The notes beneath the pieces are model-generated. The model made no database searches. It was not told the DNA's origin and saw only the letters and a program-made list of their open reading frames with translations. From positions 372,001 to 436,000 of the forward strand of contig NZ_CP177248.1 of NCBI RefSeq assembly GCF_046774425.1: a DNA stretch of 64,000 nt. Reading direction: 5' to 3'. This DNA comes from Malacoplasma muris (GTDB taxonomy: Bacteria; Bacillota_I; Bacilli_A; Mycoplasmatales; Mycoplasmoidaceae). Shown here piece after piece: positions 1-11,681 of this stretch. A program made the translations under genes and the position numbers. The number at the start of each line of letters is the position of its first letter. Position 1 is the first letter of the stretch.

Positions 1-173
1 TGAGCATTATTAGAATTATATATTCCACAAGATTCATTTCTTTTTAATTCTCTTGATATTGTAGATCTGTGTCTATTCAATTCTTTTGCAATTGAGTTTA
101 AAGATCTTTTTTCTTGGTAGAACATAAATTCAATTAATGCTCTTTCTTTTTCTGATAAATGGTTGTATAACAT
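1..173 (-). CDS. IS30-family transposase, N-terminal part (cut by window edge)
   Basis: Read on the minus strand from ATG at 173, the 57 visible codons give the N-terminal helix-turn-helix domain of IS30 transposases: an LSEKERALIEF stretch followed by SIAKELNRHRSTISRELKRN, the family's DNA-binding signature. In IS30 enzymes this domain binds the terminal inverted repeats and the DDE catalytic core follows; that core would lie left of the window. No frameshift is visible in this part. Whether the full transposase is intact cannot be judged. Confidence 0.9.
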   Translation of the reverse strand, partial: MLYNHLSEKERALIEFMFYQEKRSLNSIAKELNRHRSTISRELKRNESCGIYNSNNA

Positions 174-243
174 AGTGGGTGTCTCGTTGTTGTGAAAAAA
201 TAAGGGCACCTTTTTCTTTTGTCCTATTTTATGTAAACAAAAA

Positions 244-286
244 AATGAAGTGCACATATATTTTACAATATGTGTTGCACTTCATA
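244..286. terminator. Hairpin at the IS end
   Basis: ATGAAGTGC at 245-253 pairs with GCACTTCAT at 277-285, and ACATAT at 254-259 with ATATGT at 268-273, leaving a GTT bulge. This 15-bp stem is either a terminator or terminal-repeat structure that shields the transposase from outside transcription. Confidence 0.55.
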
Positions 287-298
287 TTTCAATCGAGC

Positions 299-328
299 AA
301 AAGATGTTTTTTACCAAACATCTTTTTT
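299..328. terminator. Bidirectional intrinsic terminator
   Basis: AAAAGATGTTT at 299-309 pairs with AAACATCTTTT at 316-326 around a six-base loop, with a T-run on the plus side. It lies directly beyond the stop codon of the minus-strand HAD gene. Confidence 0.7.
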
Positions 329-1229
329 AATTAAAATTATTTTTTTCTTTAATAATTTTATTAATAACATCTTCTACAAAATATGAGCTTTTGTTTTCGA
401 TAATATTTTTTGCAACATTTTTTACAAATGGATATGTATCATGTCTAGAAAAACTGTTGTTGAAATTATAAAGCATAGATATATCATTTCCTCCATCTCC
501 AAAGACAGCAAATTCTTCATTATTTCCCTTATAATATTTTTTGTTAATCATTTGAATTGCAGCATATTTATCAATATTTTTTGGAGTAATTTCAATTGTA
601 CTAGTTGTTAAATATCAAAGATCTGGAAATTTAGCTTGTAAATCTGATGTTATATGCAATCTTTTTTCTATAGGCATTTTATAGTCTACAAATGCTATTG
701 TGATTTTATATGCATTTTTTAATAAAGATGTAGAAAAAGAACTTCTAACTAATAAACCAATACCAGTTTCTTTGAATCTATTAAGCATATAATTTGTGCT
801 TTGTAATACATTAATGTTCTCATTTTCTTTTATATAAAAAGTAATATGTGTTAATGTCTTGCCTAATGAATATCCATACATATATAATTGATTAGGATAT
901 TTTCTATCTATATATTCAAATGCTTTCATAGCATAGTTGTGTTCTTGTTCTGTAAAAGTTCTTACAAAAATTAATTGATTCAAACTTCTATTGTATATTT
1001 GAGCTCCATTGCAACCTATAATATAATCATAGTTATTTATTCCATTTAACTCTAGTATTTTTTTTGCATTTAAATAATCACGTCCTGTTGCAATAGAAAA
1101 ATTTATTCCATAATTTGGAAGCGAATTAATTGTACGTGCAAATTTTGGATCTATTTTCTTATCATTTTCACTACTTGATTTAAATAGTGTTCCATCTAAA
1201 TCTGTAAATATATATTTAATGCTATTCAT
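327..1229 (-). CDS. Cof-type HAD-superfamily phosphatase
   Basis: The 300-residue protein has the HAD motif I (FTDLDGT, nucleophile Asp10 and Asp12) and near the C-terminus the motif IV signature GDGGND (about 244-249). The long cap between them is the Cof/YidA type (class IIB). These enzymes dephosphorylate sugar phosphates, nucleotides or flavin precursors in the cytosol; the substrate here is unknown. The reading frame contains one TGA (Trp) near codon 205. ATG at 1229 is chosen because the motif begins ten residues later; a TTG six codons upstream is possible, and no clear ribosome binding site distinguishes them. Mollicutes often carry several such genes. Confidence 0.88.
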
Positions 1230-1434
1230 ACTTTGAACCCAAAACAATAAAAGCTTTTTATTTATTATATATTTAGTTTTGTAAATTTATTGAATTTGTT
1301 TTACTATTAATATAGGTGGATTTGATTGATTAATATTAATTTATTTTTACTTTTAAAGTATTAAAATTTGTTAATTGTTGATTGTTTCTTTCAATTGACT
1401 GTTAAATGTTTAATAAGAATTATAAAGAGGTCTT

Positions 1435-1929
1435 ATGTCTGAAGAACTAGAAAAATTAAAAAAACTAAAAAAGATTGAGAAATTTAATCTTACATGACAA
1501 ATTGTTTTTGTGATTGTATTTATCTTACTTTTAATTTTAAATTCTGTTTTTATTGCAAATTCTGTGGTTAATAACAATAATAATATATATGAAAATTCAC
1601 CAAATACATCTACAACTGATACACCACTAATATCTTCAACTATAATATTTGCTATTATTGGTTTATATAGTTTGATAACATTTATTATTAATCTTATTTT
1701 TAACATTAAAAGTATAGTTTGCTCATCAAGGTTAGTTAAATCAAAAAATAAATCATTGTATTTAATAATGCCTATATTAGCTATTTTCTTTCTTGGTGTT
1801 ATTTCAAATCTAGTAAATTTTATAGTTTGTAAAACTGAAATAAAAGATATTGAAAATAATCCAAGTGATACTTATGGACAAACTTATGTAGGAGAAAAGC
1901 CAACAGCTCCTTCACAATCTATTTATTAG
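1435..1929 (+). CDS. Small multi-pass membrane protein, paralogue A
   Basis: The 164-residue protein has a charged lysine-rich N-terminus, then three hydrophobic segments at about 21-45, 63-90 and 105-130, and a short polar tail. The start follows AAAGAGG at 1424-1430. It is related to the next gene: both have an FNIKSI motif after the second segment and a KSKNK-type basic turn before the third. I do not recognise a named family. The pair probably arose by tandem duplication. Confidence 0.75.
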
Positions 1930-1933
1930 TTTT

Positions 1934-1966
1934 TAAAACACTCAGTTGATGAGTGTTTTTTTATAT
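1934..1966 (+). terminator. Intrinsic terminator
   Basis: An AAAACACTCA / TGAGTGTTTTT hairpin with a T-run follows the stop of the small membrane protein gene. Confidence 0.8.
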
Positions 1967-2108
1967 ATATTTATCAAATTCAATATAAATTCAATTATTT
2001 TTATTAATTAGTTTTAAACATATTAGAATAAAAGTATGTATAAATGTTTTTTGTACATTACTAATTTAAACAATAATTTTTATTGCATTTTATTTAAAGG
2101 AGGAATTT

Positions 2109-2570
2109 ATGTCAGAATTGGATAAATTAAAGCATGTTCATTTTTGTGAAAAATTTAGTGGCATCTGAAGCATTATATATGTATTTTGTTCTCTTTATCT
2201 TTTACCTGTTTATATTGCATTAACTAGTTGATATTTTGATTCTTCATATAAGTTATCTACTCATGATGCAGAATATTATAGAAAAGTAGCTACAATACTT
2301 GTTGGAATTTATATAGCATATACTGTTTTAACTTTCATGTTATGTTTATTTTTTAATATTAAAAGTATTTTTTATTCGATTGAACTTGTGTCATCAAAAA
2401 ACAAATGGATTTATATAACTATGTCAATATTGTCTATTTTTTTATTAGGAGTTATTTGTAATATTGTTAATTGAATACTAGTTAATAAAGAAATTAAAAG
2501 TTTCCAAAATGACAATATTAGTGGTCAAATATATGAAAAGGAAATTGGTTTTCCTGAATCATTAAAATAA
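2109..2570 (+). CDS. Small multi-pass membrane protein, paralogue B
   Basis: This 153-residue ORF is easily missed because it contains several TGA tryptophan codons. It starts at ATG 2109 behind a strong AAAGGAGG site (from 2097). Three hydrophobic segments and the shared FNIKSI and SSKNKW motifs make it a paralogue of the gene at 1435-1929. The N-terminal MSELDKLK parallels MSEELEKLK there. The function is unknown. Confidence 0.78.
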
Positions 2571-2625
2571 TTTTAATATTTTAGAAATTTATTGATATTT
2601 AAATTAAAGAAAATATGTAATTTTA

Positions 2626-2660
2626 TATTAATAATCAAATAAGATTATTAATATTTTTTT
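2626..2660 (+). terminator. Intrinsic terminator
   Basis: TATTAATAATC at 2626-2636 pairs perfectly with GATTATTAATA at 2643-2653, followed by seven T. Confidence 0.75.
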
Positions 2661-2708
2661 ATTAATTTATAATTTACTTAGTAGATATTTATTATTTTGA
2701 GGAATAAA

Positions 2709-4565
2709 GTGATAAAGAAAGTAGATTTTAAATCTCTATTTTTAAATCCTATTGATGGTTTTTATAAACATATTATGTCTAATTTAAATGAAATAGTTGA
2801 TTCATTTTTTGAAGACGAATTTAAGGATACAAAACCTAATTATAATTTAATTCAAAATTGTGATTTAGAAATAAATAAAATTAAAGAAGAAATTAAACAA
2901 AGAAAAAATAAAGATAAAATTTCATCTAGATATACAGTTAACTCTGTTATATTTTTTTTATTTTTCTTTCTTATAGGTTTTTTAATGTTTCCTATATATT
3001 TAATAAACAATAGAATAATTAATGATTTTTCAAAATATCATTCTGAAAAGAAAAAAAGAATTAATGAATTAGTTAAATTAAAATGCGAACAAATATATTA
3101 TTCATTTACCACTATTACATTAAGAGATATATATTCATATGTTTTTGAAAAATTAGGGATGAAAGTTTTAAATAATTTTAATCAAAAAGAAATATTAAAT
3201 TTAATAAATGATAAAGATGTAATAGATATTTATTCAGGGATGACAGGAATTGTTAACAACACACCATTTTATGATGTTATTGCAAGAAAACTTGTTTATA
3301 AAAGTAATTCTTTAATTTTTTCTGAAACAGTTGTAAGTGATCATGAAATTAATGAGAAATTAAAATCGACAAATAATAATGGTGAAACAAATATTCAATC
3401 ATATGTTCCAGTAATAGAGGAAAAAAATTTACTAATTTTTAAAACTAATTTTTTAACTAATTTAACCATTGCTAATAATTCTGCAAAATATGAAAGTAAT
3501 AATTTCTTTGAAAATAAAGAATTTTCTGAAAAAGTTAAAGTAGTAGATTATACAAATAATAAAGAGGATACATTACAATTTTTTACACTGCGTGCTCAAG
3601 ATAATTTTGTGAAATGATATAATTTTCAAAATCAAAGAGTATTTGATTTTGTTAAGATCTATGATAAGTTTGTTGTTAAAAATTACACTTATGATTTTAA
3701 TAATTTAAGAAATATAAATAAAACAATAGATTCTATAGTTGCTATTAGATATGATTCTAGAATTAATATAAATATGATAAAAAATGCTATTAAAAAAAAT
3801 GTTTTTGATTATTTTGATAGATTTGCTAAAATGTTACAATTACCATTACTAGTCCCTGGTATAGCAAGGGAGTGATATAGAAATGATGGTGATTATTTAA
3901 TAGCTACTGAATCTGATTTTGCGGTTGAAAATATTGATGACATAACTAACTTAGAACCAATTGATTCAATTGATAAATTCATGGATGAAAAATATTATAA
4001 TTTTACAAATGGTTCAGTACCTAAAATAAAAATATGATTTACTCAAGAAAAAGTTACTAAAACTAGACATAATTGTTTAGTTGGTAGATTAATGATGCAT
4101 TCTTTTTCAATGCAGAAAAAAACCGCTAGTCATTATATTGGTGGACATACAAGTCAATATTCTTATAATGTGTTTTCTAAAATTCAAGAAAAAAAGTACT
4201 TGATAACATTATATAAAAGATTAATTACAAGAACAATTTTTATTATTGGGAAAACACTTTCTAAACTTATTAGTCAAAACCATTATGTAAATAAAGACTT
4301 TTTTGATAATGTTTTGAAAAATAATATTTGAACAAATGATCCATTAGATTTTGAACACTCTCCAAATTCTTCTATATTATTTGATATAGCCAATCAATTT
4401 AATGAATTAAATAATAAATATGATCTTAATGCATGTTTAAGATTAGATGATTCTGGATTATATGTTTCAATAGATAATACACAAAAAGTAAGTGATTCAA
4501 TTATAGATGAAATTATAGAAATGATTTATAAATTTTCTCAACTTAATTATATGATTTTAAAATAA
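2709..4565 (+). CDS. Membrane-anchored coiled-coil protein, paralogue 1
   Basis: The 618-residue protein starts at GTG 2709, six bases after GAGG; the paralogue at 4730 also starts with GTG at the same alignment point. The order of parts is a short N-terminus, a charged helical stretch (about 45-75), one hydrophobic segment (about 79-102), a second charged helical stretch and a long soluble C-terminal part. A block around FDRFAKMLQLPLLVPGIAREW is nearly identical in both copies. It resembles the layout of uncharacterised DUF3137-type proteins, but I cannot confirm the family. Several TGA codons are read as Trp. Confidence 0.8.
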
Positions 4566-4612
4566 AAACTAATAGTTAATGCAACACTTATATTACTAAG
4601 CTATTAGTTTTT
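4564..4612 (+). terminator. Intrinsic terminator
   Basis: AAAAACTAATAG at 4564-4575 pairs with CTATTAGTTTTT at 4601-4612, with a 25-base loop. It overlaps the stop codon of the upstream gene. Confidence 0.65.
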
Positions 4613-4729
4613 ATTTTATTGTTTTTTATTTAAAAAAAAGTTTTTAGTATAAAATTTTATATATAAATTGTTAAAACATATTTAATAATAAATTTATAAA
4701 TAATGTTATTTTTATACTTGGAGGTTAAT

Positions 4730-6589
4730 GTGAATAAAAAAATAGATTTTAAAAATATTTTTGTTAACCCTATAGACAATTTTTCAAAATATATTATGAG
4801 TAATTTAGACAAACCTCTAGATTTATTTTTTGAAAAAGAAATGGAAGACACTAAACCAAATTATAATCTTATAAATAAGTGTGATTCTGAAATTCAACTT
4901 TTAAAAGAAGAAATAGAACAAAGAAGGATAAGTGACAAAATATCATCATTACAATTTTGAAATGTTATTATTTTTATATTATTTTTTCTTTTAATTGGTT
5001 TTTGCTTTTGATCTATATATAAAAAAAATAGAAATATAATTAATAATTTTTGTTCATTTAAAAAAGAAAAAAATGATCATATTAATAAGTTAATTTACAT
5101 AAAATGTAATCAAGTGTTTGCTTCCTTTTCAACAATAACTTTAAAAGATATTTATTCTTTTATTTTTGAGTATTTTGGAATTAAAGCTATTAATAACTTT
5201 AACCAATCATTATTATTTAAAGAAATCAATGATAAGGAATTAATTGACATTTATTCTGGAATCACAGGTATTGTAAAAAATTCACCTTTTTATGATGTAG
5301 TTGCAAGAAAATTAGTTTATAGAGAAGTTGAATATTCTGCATCAGAAACTTTTTATTATACTTATTATTCAGATGGTGAATCGCATACTGGTTCAGAAAC
5401 ATTAACTGCTTACCATTATGAAAACACACCTTTTATTGATGAAAAAAATTTATTAATTTATAAAACAAACTATTTAAAAGATCTAACTATTTCTACTAAT
5501 AATCCTTCATATGATAAAAATATTTTATTGGAAAATAAAGAATTTATTAAACTTGTTAAAGTTGTAGATTATTCTAATAGACAATCAGATTTATCTCAAT
5601 TTTTTACAATCCAAACACAAGAAAATTTTGTTAAGTGATATCAATTACAAAAATCAAATGTTTTTAATTTTTTAAAAGTTGGAGATAGAGCAGTTGTTCA
5701 AAACTCAACATTTGATTTTGATTCATTAAAGAAAATTAATAAGACATTAGATGCTTTACAACTTGTAAACTACAATGAACATATTACATTTGATTTAATT
5801 AAGTCAAAAATTAAAAAAATAGTTTTTAGTTATTTTGATAGATTTACAAAAATGCTGCAAATTCCATTATTGGTTCCTGGAATATCAAGAGAGTGATATA
5901 GAAAAAATGGTAATTATTTAATTGCTTCAGATTCTAATTTGGAAGTTCAAGAAATTGAAAAAATAGATTTAATTGAACCAATTGATTCTATAGATAAGTT
6001 TTTAGATCCAAAGTTTTATTCTTTTAAAAGTAAAGAGATTCCAAAAAGACCAATATGATTTACAACAAATAAAGTTATAAAAGAAAATGATTGTCAAATA
6101 GCTATTTTGAATATGCATTCTTTTAGGTCGGAAAAACATTATGAAAATGTTGCTGTTCATGGTTTTAATGTTGGGACAAAAGTTATTACTGTAGAATATG
6201 ATAAATTTTTCCCAATGGAAGAAAAAAAGATGTTGATTGTCTTTTATAAGTCTTTTAAAACTACAAGCTCATTCATAATAGGTAAAAATTTAAAAAATAT
6301 TATTTCTGAAAATCATTATGTAAATAAAGAATTTTACAACTTAATTAATCAAGAAGGTATTTGAACAAATGATCCAAGAAAATTCGAAAACTCTCCAAAT
6401 AATTCTTTATTAATTCAATTTGCTAAGGAGTTTAATAATTTAAATAATCAATTAAATTTAGAAGCATCATTAAGACTTGATGAACATGGTATATACATTT
6501 CAGTCAATAATTATGATGTTGTAGATGAAAAAGTTTATAAAACTATTACAAATATAATTCGTAGATTTTCTAATGTAAATTTTTTTTAA
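4730..6589 (+). CDS. Membrane-anchored coiled-coil protein, paralogue 2
   Basis: The 619-residue protein starts at GTG 4730 behind GGAGG (4720-4724). It is a full-length paralogue of the preceding gene with the same architecture: MSNLD-type N-terminus, charged helix, hydrophobic segment (about 76-98), then a soluble C-terminal region. Conserved blocks include IDIYSGxTGIV, SPFYDVxARKLVYR, FDRFxKMLQxPLLVPGIxREWYR and SxNHYVNKxF. A serine/tyrosine-rich insertion (about residues 203-222) is unique to this copy. The function is unknown; tandem duplication with a conserved core suggests both copies are in use. Confidence 0.8.
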
Positions 6590-6665
6590 TTAAAATTTTA
6601 TATTGAATTGCAAAATAATGTATAATTTATTAATTGGCAAAATCTAATACAAAGGAGTATTTAAG

Positions 6666-7343
6666 ATGTTAGTAGACACTAGAAAACCAGCTAATCCACA
6701 AGGAACATCTTTAAATGTTGATAATACAGAAATTGTAGCTAATCCAACAAGTGGACAAAAGACTTTATTTAATGTTTTAATATTCTTTTCTTGATTTCCA
6801 TTAATTCTGCCAGGAATAATTTGATGAGTAAACAGAATTAAGAAAAGAAATGTTTGGGTAGAAAAACAAATGGAAGTAAATAATGCAGCAGCAGCTATTG
6901 ATGTTAATTTAACAAAACGTGCTGATACTTTAATTAAGTTGTTAGAACAAACAAAAGGTTATTTAAAGCATGAAAAAGAAACGCTAACAAACATAACAAA
7001 AATGAGAAGTAGTGGTGCTCAAGCTACTCCAGCAGACATTCAAGCTAAAGATCAAGCTATTTCTTCATTAGCAAGAAATATTAATATTCAATTAGAAGCA
7101 TATCCTGATTTGAAGGGTAGTTCAGTAATTGGTGAGTTAATGAGTAGTAGTCAATATATTGAGGGTGAAATTGCTGCATCTAGAAGATTATATAATCAAA
7201 TAGCACAACGTTTCAATGCTGATATTCTTACATTTCCAAATATCTGTATTGCATATAAAGATAATCTTAGAACATTTCCATTGTTTAGTGCAAGCGAAGA
7301 GCAAAAAAAAGATGTGGATATGTCAAAATTAAGTGAAATTTAA
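6666..7343 (+). CDS. LemA family protein
   Basis: The 225-residue protein has one N-terminal hydrophobic segment (about 39-60) followed by the LemA helical domain: NNAAAAIDVNLTKRADTLIKL, then EAYPDLKGSSVIGEL and the hallmark GEIAASRRLYNQIAQRFN motif. LemA proteins are membrane-anchored four-helix bundles of unclear function, widespread in mollicutes. ATG 6666 follows AAAGGAG. The soluble domain probably faces outward in a cell without a wall, but this is inference. Confidence 0.92.
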
Positions 7344-7356
7344 TTAAATTAAAATC

Positions 7357-7392
7357 AAATTCCTATAATATTAAAGTTATAGGAATTTTTAT
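7357..7392 (+). terminator. Intrinsic terminator
   Basis: An AAATTCCTATA / TATAGGAATTT hairpin with trailing T follows lemA. Confidence 0.75.
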
Positions 7393-7486
7393 TTACTATC
7401 TACATATTTTTAAATGTAATTTTTATAATTGTGTTATCATTTAATAATCTTTTTTTAAAAGTGTTTATTATCTTAAAGGAGTTGCT

Positions 7487-9319
7487 ATGTGAAAGTTATT
7501 CTCTTTTATAAGTACTAAATATAAAATATTAGCATTACTTGGTGTTACACTTGTTTTTTTAGGTGTTATAACAGATTTATTGGTTCCAAGTATGCTTGGT
7601 GGTTTAACGCAAACTTTGAGTGCACACTATGAACAAAAAATTGATCCTGACATAAAGACAGTTGATATAGTTTTTATTTATAAAGATTGAATAATGACTT
7701 TACCATTAGAAAAATCTTTATTAGTCTGTTCATTAATGATGGTTGGTTTTTCTGTTGCTGGAATAATTTTTGGATTAGCTTCTGTTTACATTGGAGCAAA
7801 TGTTGCAGTTGAAGTTGCAAAAGTTACTAGAAATAATTTATTTAAAAAAATTCAAGGATTGTCAGCAAGTAATATTGCAAAGTTTGGTACATCTAGTTTA
7901 ATTACTAGACTTACTAATGATATTGTACAAGTTCAAACAATATGAATACTTATGTTAGGTATGATGGTTAGAGCGCCATTCTTATTTATTGGTGGATTAA
8001 TTTTTTCTTTATTAACAAGTCCATCATTATCAATATCTCTTGCTGTTATGATCCCAACAATGCTTGTTGTAATAATTATTTGTTCAATTAAGGTTATTCC
8101 TTTATTTACAAGAAATCAACAAATTTTGGATTCTATTAACAAAGTGTCGCGTGAAAATATTTTGGGTGTAAGAGTTGTAAAATCATTTAATTTAGAAGAA
8201 ATTCAAAATGGTAAATTTAATGTGGTTAATGATGAATGACAAAAAGTTTCAACAAAAGCTTTTACAATATTAAACATTTTGATACCTATAATTACTTTTA
8301 TTACAAATTTAGCAATGATGTCATTAATAATTATTGCAAAAGAGACTAATAATTTTGGAACAAATCAATCACCAAATATTGATGCTTTTAATATAGCAGC
8401 TAATGTTATTACTTTTAGTCAATATTTAGGTTATGTAACTGGTGGATTAATAATGACTGTAATGGTTTTAGTGTTAATGCTAAGATCAAGAATTTCAGCA
8501 ATTAGAATCAATCAAGTATTAAATGAACAAGAAGATATTAAATTAAATAATTCAAATGTATTTATAGAAAAACCAAGTATTAAATTTGAAAATGTTTCAT
8601 TTTCTTTTAACAAAGGTGCTGAAAATGCATTAACTAATATAAATTTTGAATTAAAAGAAGGGCAAACCCTTGGAATAATTGGACCAACAGGCAGTGGTAA
8701 ATCTACAATAATTAATTTGTTATCAAGAATATATGAAACAACAGAAGGTTCAATTTATATTGATGATAAAAATGTTAATGAAATTAATTCACAAAATCTA
8801 AATGATTCAATTGGTCAAGTGTTACAAGAATCTATTTTATTTTCTGGAACTATAAAATCAAATTTACTTTTTGGGAAATTAGATGCTACAGATGAAGAAA
8901 TTGATAAAGCTACAATGATTGCATGTGCTAGACCTTTTATTGAATCATTTGATGATAAATATGATCATGTTGTTGAACAACGTGGAAAAAATTTATCTGG
9001 TGGGCAAAAACAAAGATTGCAAATTGCAAGAGCTATTTTAAGACAACCTAAAATACTTGTTCTTGATGATTCAACAAGTGCACTAGATGCATTAACTGAT
9101 AGAACATTAAGATCAAACATTAAAAAGTATATGAAGGGAACAACAACAATTATTATTGCTCAAAAAATAAATTCAATTAAAGATGCTGATAAAATTCTTG
9201 TTTTAGAAGATGGAAATATTGTAGGTCAAGGAAAACACAGTCAATTAATTAAAAGTTGTGCTTTGTATAAAGATATTGCTAATTCACAATTGAGCAAGGA
9301 GGAGCAAAAAAATGTCTAA
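7487..9319 (+). CDS. ABC multidrug-type exporter half-transporter, degenerate-site subunit
   Basis: The 610-residue half-transporter has an N-terminal six-helix membrane domain and a C-terminal ATPase domain. Walker A is GPTGSGKS, the signature is LSGGQ and Walker B ends LVLDDSTSALD. The catalytic Glu after Walker B is Asp, and the switch His is replaced by Gln (IIIAQKINSI). Both changes mark the non-hydrolysing half of heterodimeric type IV exporters such as TM287/288. ATG 7487 follows AAAGGAG and the second codon is TGA (Trp). It overlaps the next gene by eight bases, so the two subunits are translationally coupled. The substrate (drug, lipid or peptide) cannot be told. Confidence 0.93.
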
Positions 9320-11210
9320 GTTCAATAATAAATTTGTGCTGCAAAAAGCCAAAAATTCAAAGCACACACTTAAAAATATCTTTAAACGAATTGAAGGCAG
9401 AAAAGAATTAATTGTTATTTCTATAGTCTTTTCATTTATAGGAATTGGTTTATATTTATTTGCTTCAATTGCTTTTGGACAAATTATTCAATTCTTTTTT
9501 GTTCCAAAAATATCTTGAGATGAAAATGGATTAGGAAATACAGCGTTTTTAAGATTTCTTACTGGTGGATATAGTTGAGATGACCCAAGAGCATTCATTA
9601 TATCAATTTTCATAATATTAGTTTGTTATTTAGTATATTGTTTATCTCAAACTTGTCAAAACATTTTAATGATTAGTATTTCTCAAAAAACGTCAGCAAA
9701 ATTAAGAAAAGAAGTATTTGAAAAATTACAAAAAATGCCAATATCTTATTTTGATACTCATCAAAGTGGTGATTTAATGAGTAGAATGACAAATGATATT
9801 GATAGTTTGAGTCAAGGGTTAACACAAAGTTTAAGTCAATTTATTCAAAGTATTATAACAGTATTTATTTCTTTTGTAATAATGATAGTAATGAGTTCTT
9901 TCATTACACTAATTGCTATTGTAATATTGCCACTATTAATGAGTGCTAGTGTTATTTTTATTAAAAAAGCACAACCTTACTTTTTTAAGCAGCAAGAAAA
10001 AATTGGTGATTTAAATGGTTATATTGAGGAAATGATTAGTGGTCAAAAAATGGCTAATTTGTTAAATAAACAAGACTTTGTTGCTAATAAATTTTTTAAT
10101 CTAAATAATGATATTGTTAAAACATCAATTATTTCTCAAACATACTCTGGTTTTATGTTTCCTTGATTTAGTTTTGTAAGTAATATTATTTTACTTGTGG
10201 TAAGTTGTATTGCAGTGGCTTTTGCGTTAAACAATATAATAGCAGGTGGTGTTGGTGGATTTGATGGTAGTGGAAAAATTACTATTGCATTTCTTGGCAC
10301 ATTTCCTTTGTTAGTTAGAAATTTAATCAATCCAATTAGTCAATTATTAAGTACAATGAATGTTGTTCAACAAGGTATTGCTGGAGCTGAACGTGTATTT
10401 GAAATTATAAATTTAGTAGAACCAAAAGATAAAAAAGATGCAAAAGAATTAACAAATGTTAAAGGACATGTACAATTTAAAAATGTTAATTTTGGTTATA
10501 CTCCAGAAACACTAAATTTAAAAAATGCTAACATTGATGCTAAACCAGGACAAATTATTGCAATTGTTGGTCCAACAGGAGCTGGAAAAACTACAATAAT
10601 TAATTTATTAACAAAATTTTATAATTACAATTCTGGTCAAATTTTTATAGATAATAATGAAATTACTGATATAAAAGAAAAATCTTGAAAAGATAATATT
10701 TCTATAGTTTTGCAAGATACATATTTATTTACTGAAACAATTAAAGAAAATATTAGATATGGTAATTTAGATGCAACAGATGAAGAAGTTATAGAAGCAG
10801 CAAAAATTGCCAATGCTCATCATTTTATTATGCAATTTGAAAATGGATATGATACTGTTTTAACTTCTAATGGTAAAGATTTATCACAGGGGCAAAGACA
10901 ATTATTAGCTATAGCACGTGCTGTTATTTCTAAATCAAATATTCTAATATTAGATGAAGCAACAAGTTCTGTTGATACAAGAACTGAGGTTAATATTCAG
11001 TCAGCAATATTGAGACTTATGAAAGGAAGAACTTCATTTGTAATTGCTCATAGATTATCAACTATAAAAAATGCTGATCAAATTTTAGTTATAAATGATG
11101 GTACTATTATTGAAAGAGGTAATCACAAATCATTATTAAAAATTAAGAATGGTTTTTATGCAAAATTGTATAATTCACAATTTAAAAATAATGTAATTGC
11201 TGACGAATAA
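9312..11210 (+). CDS. ABC multidrug-type exporter half-transporter, catalytic subunit
   Basis: The 632-residue partner of the preceding gene has a six-helix membrane domain (with the conserved YFDTHQSGDLMSRMTNDID coupling region) and a C-terminal ATPase domain. Walker A is GPTGAGKT, Walker B is ILILDEATSSVD with the catalytic Glu, and the switch His is present (FVIAHRLSTI). Its signature is LSQGQ instead of LSGGQ. In the heterodimer that signature faces the degenerate Walker site of the other subunit, which fits an asymmetric exporter. The start lies inside the upstream gene behind AAGGAGG. Confidence 0.94.
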
Positions 11211-11220
11211 ATTATTTTTT

Positions 11221-11252
11221 ACTCAATAGAATTTCTATTGAGTTTTTTATTT
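11221..11252 (+). terminator. Intrinsic terminator
   Basis: An ACTCAATAGA / TCTATTGAGT hairpin followed by six T lies directly after the ABC operon. Confidence 0.85.
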
Positions 11253-11310
11253 TAAATGTTAAATATTTATTTAATAATTATTTTAATTATTATGAGTTAA
11301 AATTAAGGTA

Positions 11311-11429
11311 ATGGTAAGATGGTATTTAGCATTTGTTATTTATTCTAAAATATAGTTTTTTAATAAATTATGTCTTACTATGATAAATAATAAATTAGGA
11401 GAACTAATAAAAAAGTTTATTAACTTTTT
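11311..11429 (+). ncRNA. Possible small structured RNA in a 470-base gene-free stretch
   Basis: 11211-11681 has no credible ORF. ATGGTAAGA at 11311-11319 can pair with TCTTACTAT at 11373-11381 (one G-U), enclosing an ATTTATT / AATAAAT helix. A hairpin-plus-T-run (AAAAAAGTT tatt AACTTTTTT) ends at about 11428. This could be a short RNA or simply AU-rich leader sequence for the acyltransferase gene. No convincing promoter was seen. Confidence 0.25.
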
Positions 11430-11681
11430 TGAGTTTTAGTGATTTTATTTTATTAATTGATAATTGCTTTTTTGTTAAATGTCTTTATACAAAATTGCAT
11501 AAAATATTTTATGTTATAAGTAAAAATATTCTATAAGAATAAAATAAGAGATTATTTCTATATTTTATTAAATTGAAATAAATAGTATTTTAATAATTTA
11601 AATTTTTATAAAGCAAATCTTAAAAATATTTTATTTCTCCTATAACTAATTAATAAATTGAAATTAATTTAGGAAATTATT

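Larger units (their letters stand above)
1..290 (-). mobile_element. IS30-like insertion sequence, one end
   Basis: The transposase start at 173 is followed outward by about 115 noncoding bases that end in a GC-richer inverted-repeat motif (TTGCACTTCA at 276-284). This is consistent with the outer end of an IS30-type element. The exact boundary (about 285-290) and any target duplication cannot be fixed, because the other end is outside the window. The next gene (HAD phosphatase, ending at 327) seems undamaged, so insertion was intergenic. Confidence 0.6.

Noticed and set aside
2697..2708. TTG at 2697 as start of the first coiled-coil paralogue
   Set aside because: It overlaps the ribosome binding site GAGG. 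GTG 2709 aligns with the GTG start of the paralogue at 4730.
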